Assembly (NCBI GenBank): GCA_017303675.1
Contig: JAFLBX010000002.1
Location: 186,001-250,000 of the forward strand
Reading direction: 5' to 3'
Length of the DNA: 64,000 nucleotides
From: Ignavibacteria bacterium
Lineage (GTDB): Bacteria; Bacteroidota; Ignavibacteria; Tepidaquicellales; OLB5
Part shown: in pieces, positions 59,901 through 64,000 of the stretch
Numbering within the stretch: position 1 is the first letter of the stretch
How the letters are laid out: each line of letters begins with the position of its first letter
Translations under genes and position numbers: made by a program
Notes under the pieces: generated by a model
What the model was told of the DNA's origin: nothing
What the model saw: the letters and a program-made list of their open reading frames with translations, nothing else
Database searches by the model: none

Positions 59901-61043
59901 TTATTTTTTAAATTTACTGTTACTGTTTTGTTCATCCTGCGCTATTTTGATCTTAACATCAAGCTCTGAGCTGTAATCAGGATTCAGCAGAACAGCCTTT
60001 TGCCAGTCACTTACAGCTTCGCTGTAGTTTTTCAAACGGAAATTAGCGTAACCACGGTTATAATATATATCGTAATTATCAGGTTCCTGCTCAAGCGCTT
60101 TGGTATAATCAGCAAGCGCGTTTTTGTAATCTTTAAGTGAGTAATAACAGTTGCCGCGGTAAAAAAATGATTCTGATGTTTCGCTTTTTTCAAGCACCGC
60201 TGAAAAATCACTGATAGCCTTTTTATACTCTTTTAACTTGAACCTTGCATACCCGCGGTTATAATAAGCGTTAGCATCACCTGAGAATTTTTCCAGGTAT
60301 TTGGAAAAATATACCTCGGCATCTTTATAGTTTTTGCTTTCATTAGCCTGTGTGCCTATTTCGTAATATTTAACCGGATCAGAAACTTCCGTGTATTGCG
60401 GTTCGATCCCGATCATCGCGTAAATATCATTTACAGGTATTGCGAAGTATAATGCGCCTTCATGCTGACCGCTTACGCTGAGACCGATAAGCTCACCCTT
60501 TGAATTCAGCACCGCTCCGCCAGATGAACCGTCAGTTATAGGGCAGGTCATTTGTATAAGTTTAACATTATTTTCATCAGTTCTGAACCCGCTTACAATT
60601 CCTTCTGAAATAGAATTTTCGTAGCCTTCGGGTGAACCTACTGCGTAAATCCTTTGACCTGTTTTTAAGCTGCTGCTTGTGCCATAGGGAATTGGTGTTA
60701 AAGTTCTGTCATCGGTTTTCAGGAAAAGGATATCTTTAACTTCATCATATTTGAAAACGGAAACATTTTTGATTTCTTTATTATAGTGTTTGATCTCGAT
60801 GCGGCTTGCATCCTTGCATACGTGGTGATTGGTGACGATGAGCCCTTCGTTATTTATAACTACACCGGAGCCCTGGAACATATTGCCAAGATTATCGTAC
60901 GCAAGTACAACAACAATGGAATTATCGACCTTTTCGTAAATTTTATCGGGGGTCAGCTCATCTGAAGAAACCTGCTGGGTAAGCGTCCTGACGCAAACCA
61001 GAATGAAAAAAAGGGGAAGTATGTATAGATGCTTTAATAACAT
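59901..61043 (-). CDS. Exported trypsin-like serine protease with TPR repeats
   Basis: A 380-residue protein with a signal peptide (about residues 1-23). A trypsin-like domain (about 35-215) has the catalytic triad in context: TNHHVCKDAS (His), YDEVKDILFLKT (Asp) and CPITDGSSGGAVLNSKG (Ser). No PDZ domain follows; instead about four TPR motifs occupy 235-365 (YNRGYARFKLKEYKKAISDF, YYNRGYANFRLKNYSEAVSD). It resembles DegP-like proteases without PDZ and may bind substrates through the TPRs. GGAGG precedes ATG 61043, and a promoter lies at 61066-61094. Confidence 0.92.
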   Translation of the reverse strand: MLLKHLYILPLFFILVCVRTLTQQVSSDELTPDKIYEKVDNSIVVVLAYDNLGNMFQGSGVVINNEGLIVTNHHVCKDASRIEIKHYNKEIKNVSVFKYDEVKDILFLKTDDRTLTPIPYGTSSSLKTGQRIYAVGSPEGYENSISEGIVSGFRTDENNVKLIQMTCPITDGSSGGAVLNSKGELIGLSVSGQHEGALYFAIPVNDIYAMIGIEPQYTEVSDPVKYYEIGTQANESKNYKDAEVYFSKYLEKFSGDANAYYNRGYARFKLKEYKKAISDFSAVLEKSETSESFFYRGNCYYSLKDYKNALADYTKALEQEPDNYDIYYNRGYANFRLKNYSEAVSDWQKAVLLNPDYSSELDVKIKIAQDEQNSNSKFKK

Positions 61044-61065
61044 TTGCCTCCGCTAACTGTTAAAG

Positions 61066-61094
61066 CAAATATAATGAAAATTGTTGATTTACAA
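61066..61094 (-). promoter_or_regulatory. Promoter of the protease gene
   Basis: On the minus strand TTG (61092-61094), 18 bases and TATATTTG (61066-61073): a near-consensus Bacteroidota promoter 22 bases before the ATG. Confidence 0.6.
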
Positions 61095-61300
61095 AATAAT
61101 TTTTATTTCATCATTTAAAAATGACAAATTGGGTATTATATTTATAAAACTGAATAATGCAATCCTTAGAATATATATCGATAGCCGCCAATCCATCACA
61201 TCTCTACTGTGAACCAGTTATATTTTGTAAACATTGCTGTAAAGCAGAATGTTCTGTAATGATTGATAAATTCTATTCCTTAACTATAGACTAAAATAAA

Positions 61301-61777
61301 ATGAAAATCTTGAAATCAATTTTCCTCCCTGCAGTTTTGATAATTATTTTCTTTATTTCCTGTACAGATGACAAAACAGTCACCACTGGAAACGGCGGCA
61401 TGCTAATAATTGACCCCACGATTACAATCACAGACCGGTTCGGAAATGAGCTTGGCGGCGATACTACTGATTGGTGTGTTAGAAATAACAGCCTATTCAG
61501 GTTTAATGCTGCTTATCCAAATCCCGCAAATGATACTGTGAACTTCAGGTTCCAGCTTCCGGAACAGGATACGATCAGCCTGATGTATCTCAAAACAAAC
61601 GGGGATACAGCGGTATTTATCAGAGATCAGGTGCTGAACGCCGGGGTTTATGAAGTACAATTTAATGCGCGTGAACATTTGATATTCAGCGGTGTTTTCA
61701 GATTTATTATCCGTTCAAAACGGTTTCCTTCTGGCAGCGAATTCTGCCGTTATTACGGTGACGTTCAGTTTTATTGA
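61301..61777 (+). CDS. Lipoprotein with a T9SS-tail-like fold
   Basis: A 158-residue lipoprotein: lipobox FFISC (about residues 17-21), a short linker, then AYPNPANDTVNFRFQLPEQD, DTAVFIRDQVLNAGVYEVQF and IFSGVFRFIIRS. These match strand by strand the NYPNPFNP ... AGxYxVxF ... SGVYFYRL layout of the T9SS sorting domain. A tail of 16 residues without the usual KKM end follows. It may be a lipoprotein that kept the fold while losing the export function. No other domain is seen. Confidence 0.65.
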   Translation: MKILKSIFLPAVLIIIFFISCTDDKTVTTGNGGMLIIDPTITITDRFGNELGGDTTDWCVRNNSLFRFNAAYPNPANDTVNFRFQLPEQDTISLMYLKTNGDTAVFIRDQVLNAGVYEVQFNAREHLIFSGVFRFIIRSKRFPSGSEFCRYYGDVQFY

Positions 61778-61904
61778 AGTATTAAGTAAAATTTGATGAT
61801 TACACTAATTTTATTCAAAAAACCTTGAATTTTATGAATAAATTGAATAGTTTTACGAACTCCATTGGTAAGTTGTATTATTATAAAGCTCATCAATCCC
61901 TAAC

Positions 61905-61935
61905 TTGACTATTTCGTAAAAAATCGCTAATTTTG
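61905..61935 (+). promoter_or_regulatory. Promoter of the str operon
   Basis: TTG (61905-61907), 20 bases, then TAATTTTG (61928-61935), a match to the Bacteroidota promoter. It lies about 107 bases upstream of rpsL. Confidence 0.7.
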
Positions 61936-61954
61936 TAGTTTCTAATAATAATGC

Positions 61955-61999
61955 CGCTCATCCAAAGTCAATGGCTGCCAAGCCGGGGACAAATGAGCG
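61955..61999 (+). promoter_or_regulatory. Structured mRNA leader of rpsL
   Basis: CGCTCAT (61955-61961) pairs with ATGAGCG (61993-61999). Inside, GTC pairs with GAC and GGCT-GCCA-AGCC forms a hairpin. The long leader and compact stem suggest autogenous control by a ribosomal protein, but no known motif is recognised. Confidence 0.45.
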
Positions 62000-62042
62000 C
62001 AGAAATTTATTTAGTAAATTAAGACTAAGGTAGGAATATTAC

Positions 62043-62426
62043 GTGCCAACAATCAATCAGCTCGTCCGCAAAGGAAGAAAAGTTTTAAAGTTCAAAAGCA
62101 AATCACCGGCTCTTGAATCATCACCTCAGAAAAGAGGAGTTTGTACAAGAGTATATACAACAACACCCAAGAAGCCTAATTCAGCTTTAAGAAAAGTTGC
62201 AAGGGTACGCTTAAGCAACGGTATGGAAGTAACTGCGTATATCCCGGGTGAAGGACATAACCTTCAGGAACACTCAATAGTTCTTATCCGCGGCGGCAGG
62301 GTTAAAGATCTTCCGGGTGTTCGTTATCACATCGTAAGAGGCGCTGTGGATTCAAGCGGTGTTGCTGACAGGAAACAGGCCCGTTCAAAATACGGCGCTA
62401 AGAAAGCAAAGACCGGCGGAAAATAA
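62043..62426 (+). CDS. rpsL: 30S ribosomal protein S12
   Basis: A 127-residue protein: [20 protein letters not shown], the universally conserved [40 protein letters not shown] and [20 protein letters not shown], all matching S12. The start is GTG 62043 with AAGGTAGGA upstream. The lysines modified or mutated in streptomycin resistance (KPNSA and GRVKDLPG regions) are unchanged. It is the first gene of the str operon and is preceded by a structured leader. Confidence 0.98.
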   Translation: MPTINQLVRKGRKVLKFKSKSPALESSPQKRGVCTRVYTTTPKKPNSALRKVARVRLSNGMEVTAYIPGEGHNLQEHSIVLIRGGRVKDLPGVRYHIVRGAVDSSGVADRKQARSKYGAKKAKTGGK

Positions 62427-62482
62427 TATTGCCGCTGATCCATTTAATCAGGAATAAAAAAAATAATTATATATAAAGAGAT

Positions 62483-62950
62483 TTGAGAAAGAAAACAGCA
62501 AATAAAAGACGCAGAGGTACAGACAGAATTTATTCAGATGTACTCGTTAACAGGTTCATAAACTGCATTATGTATGACGGATTGAAGCAGAAAGCTGAAA
62601 GAGTAGTTTATGATGCATTTGATATCATAAAAGAAAAGCTTAACGCAGAGCCTGTTGAGATATTCAAAAAGGCTATTCATAATGTAGAGCCTTCACTTGA
62701 AGTTCGCTCAAGAAGAGTTGGCGGATCAAACTACCAGGTGCCAACAGAAGTAAGACCGGAACGCAGAAAAGCGCTCGCAATAAAATGGATACTTACTTAC
62801 GCAAGGGCTAAAGCCGGAAAGTCAATGGCTGAAAAACTCGCAGGTGAGCTTATGTCTGCTGCGAACAACGAAGGCAGCGCTGTAAAGAAAAAAGAAGACG
62901 TTCACAGAATGGCTGAAGCCAACAAGGCTTTTGCTCATTTCAGGTGGTAA
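62483..62950 (+). CDS. rpsG: 30S ribosomal protein S7
   Basis: A 155-residue protein: RKKTANKRRRGTDRIYSDVL, VNRFINCIMYDGLKQKAERV, and VEPSLEVRSRRVGGSNYQVP fit S7. It organises the 3' domain of 16S rRNA. The start is TTG 62483 with AAAGAG upstream; no ATG fits. It lies 56 bases after rpsL. Confidence 0.98.
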   Translation: MRKKTANKRRRGTDRIYSDVLVNRFINCIMYDGLKQKAERVVYDAFDIIKEKLNAEPVEIFKKAIHNVEPSLEVRSRRVGGSNYQVPTEVRPERRKALAIKWILTYARAKAGKSMAEKLAGELMSAANNEGSAVKKKEDVHRMAEANKAFAHFRW

Positions 62951-63046
62951 AAAATACCGGGCTGCAGTCTGTAAATAGATCAAGCCGTATGGTATTCGCA
63001 GCATCTTCACAACAAAGTAAAAAATAATAGAAAGCATATAGTTTTA

Positions 63047-64000
63047 ATGGCAAGAAAAGTAACATTAGAAAAGACAAGAAATATCGGTATCATGGCTCAC
63101 ATTGATGCCGGAAAGACCACGACTACTGAAAGAATTCTGTATTACACCGGACGTTTGCACAGAATGGGTGAAGTACATGAAGGCGCAGCAACTATGGACT
63201 GGATGGAGCAGGAAAAAGAGCGCGGTATAACAATTACCAGCGCTGCTACAACATGTTTCTGGAAAGATCACAGGATCAATATTATTGATACACCGGGTCA
63301 CGTTGATTTTACCGCCGAAGTTGAGCGTTCATTAAGAGTGCTTGACGGAGCTGTTGCTCTGTTTTGCGCGGTTGGCGGAGTTGAACCTCAGTCTGAAACC
63401 GTATGGAGACAGGCTGATAAATACGGCGTACCGAGGCTTGCATTTGTAAACAAGATGGACAGAACAGGCGCTGATTTTTATCACGTGCTTGATATGATGA
63501 AAGAAAGATTAAAAGCCAACGTAGTTCCTCTGCAGCTTCCGATAGGGCAGGGCGATATTTTCGTTGGACAGATCGATCTTATCAGGATGAAGGCGCTTAT
63601 CTATAATGCTGATACACTTGGCCAGACCTGGGAAGAACAGGAAATACCGGCTTCGTTGGTTGAAAAAGCCAATGAATACCGTTTAAAGCTTCTTGAATCA
63701 GTCAGTGAAGTTGACGATACTCTTCTTAATAAGTTTTTAGACGGCCAGGAAATTTCCGAGGCTGAAATTAAAAAAGTTTTAAGGGAAGCTACTTTAAAAG
63801 TAAAGATAATTCCCGTATTATGCGGTTCATCATTCAAGAACAAAGGTGTACAGACCCTTCTTGATTCAGTTATTGATTACCTCCCGTGTCCGAAGGATAT
63901 AGGAGAAGTTTGGGGACACCATGTACACAGCGATGACCACATTACTAGGAATGTTGCAGATAATGAAAAGTTCTCATCACTTGCTTTCAAGATAATGACA
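63047..64000 (+). CDS. fusA: Elongation factor G (partial, runs off the window end)
   Basis: A 318-residue N-terminal part of EF-G from ATG 63047: [20 protein letters not shown] (G1), [16 protein letters not shown] (G2), [20 protein letters not shown] (G3), and [15 protein letters not shown] (G4, NKMD). It catalyses ribosomal translocation by GTP hydrolysis. It lies 96 bases downstream of rpsG in the standard rpsL-rpsG-fusA order. The sequence runs open to the window edge. Confidence 0.97.
   Translation, partial: MARKVTLEKTRNIGIMAHIDAGKTTTTERILYYTGRLHRMGEVHEGAATMDWMEQEKERGITITSAATTCFWKDHRINIIDTPGHVDFTAEVERSLRVLDGAVALFCAVGGVEPQSETVWRQADKYGVPRLAFVNKMDRTGADFYHVLDMMKERLKANVVPLQLPIGQGDIFVGQIDLIRMKALIYNADTLGQTWEEQEIPASLVEKANEYRLKLLESVSEVDDTLLNKFLDGQEISEAEIKKVLREATLKVKIIPVLCGSSFKNKGVQTLLDSVIDYLPCPKDIGEVWGHHVHSDDHITRNVADNEKFSSLAFKIMT

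Overview
The window looks like a chromosomal segment of a Bacteroidota-related bacterium, most likely of the Ignavibacteria branch. The evidence is an AT-rich genome, several secreted proteins ending in the type IX secretion (T9SS) sorting domain with the NYPNPFNP signature, a GWxTD-domain protein, and promoters of the Bacteroidota type (TTG, about 19-20 bases, TAnnTTTG). Start codons are often TTG or GTG, even in essential genes such as rpsU, rpsG and rpsL. Almost every gap between operons carries short palindromic repeats.

Layout. 1-1340: a HigBA-like toxin-antitoxin pair with an 18-bp palindromic operator, then two small membrane proteins. 1382-5332: a minus-strand operon of one SPFH/SHOCT protein and three zinc-ribbon proteins, resembling the B. 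subtilis YdjGHI membrane module but without PspA. 5597-10082: an amino acid permease, a GIY-YIG endonuclease between two copies of a 170-bp repeat, and envelope proteins. 10452-14142 (minus): CbpA-type cochaperone, GNAT acetyltransferase, Pta, MnmA. 14264-19674: a secreted Lys-rich protein and two T9SS cargo proteins. 19820-27411: a membrane protein, pheT split into two reading frames, a coiled-coil protein, ZapA, a probable 6S RNA, RNase Y, CoaE and a class III aminotransferase. 27478-33314 (minus): ferredoxin, a VWA-like membrane protein and two parvulin-type folding factors.

33315-36553 is repeat-rich and holds one T9SS protein whose sorting domain contains repeat insertions in frame. 36554-43464: rpsU, hpt, ftsH, a dolichol-kinase-like protein, ychF and a GWxTD protein. 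43747-48565: a three-gene operon with a clear promoter: a small envelope protein, a zinc phospholipase C/P1-nuclease-like T9SS protein and another T9SS protein, bracketed by two identical terminators. 48743-61777: lamin-tail-domain protein, TMTC-like GT-C/TPR protein, PhoH, tautomerase-like protein, lipoproteins, MsrB, YciI-like protein and a secreted trypsin-like protease with TPRs. 61905-64000: start of the str operon (rpsL, rpsG, fusA) with promoter and structured leader; fusA runs off the edge.

Housekeeping and envelope-export functions dominate. No phage, CRISPR array, tRNA or rRNA was seen. The most interesting items are the PspA-less SPFH/zinc-ribbon operon, the repeat-flanked GIY-YIG gene, repeat-derived peptides inside T9SS tails, the split pheT, and the T9SS phospholipase-like operon.
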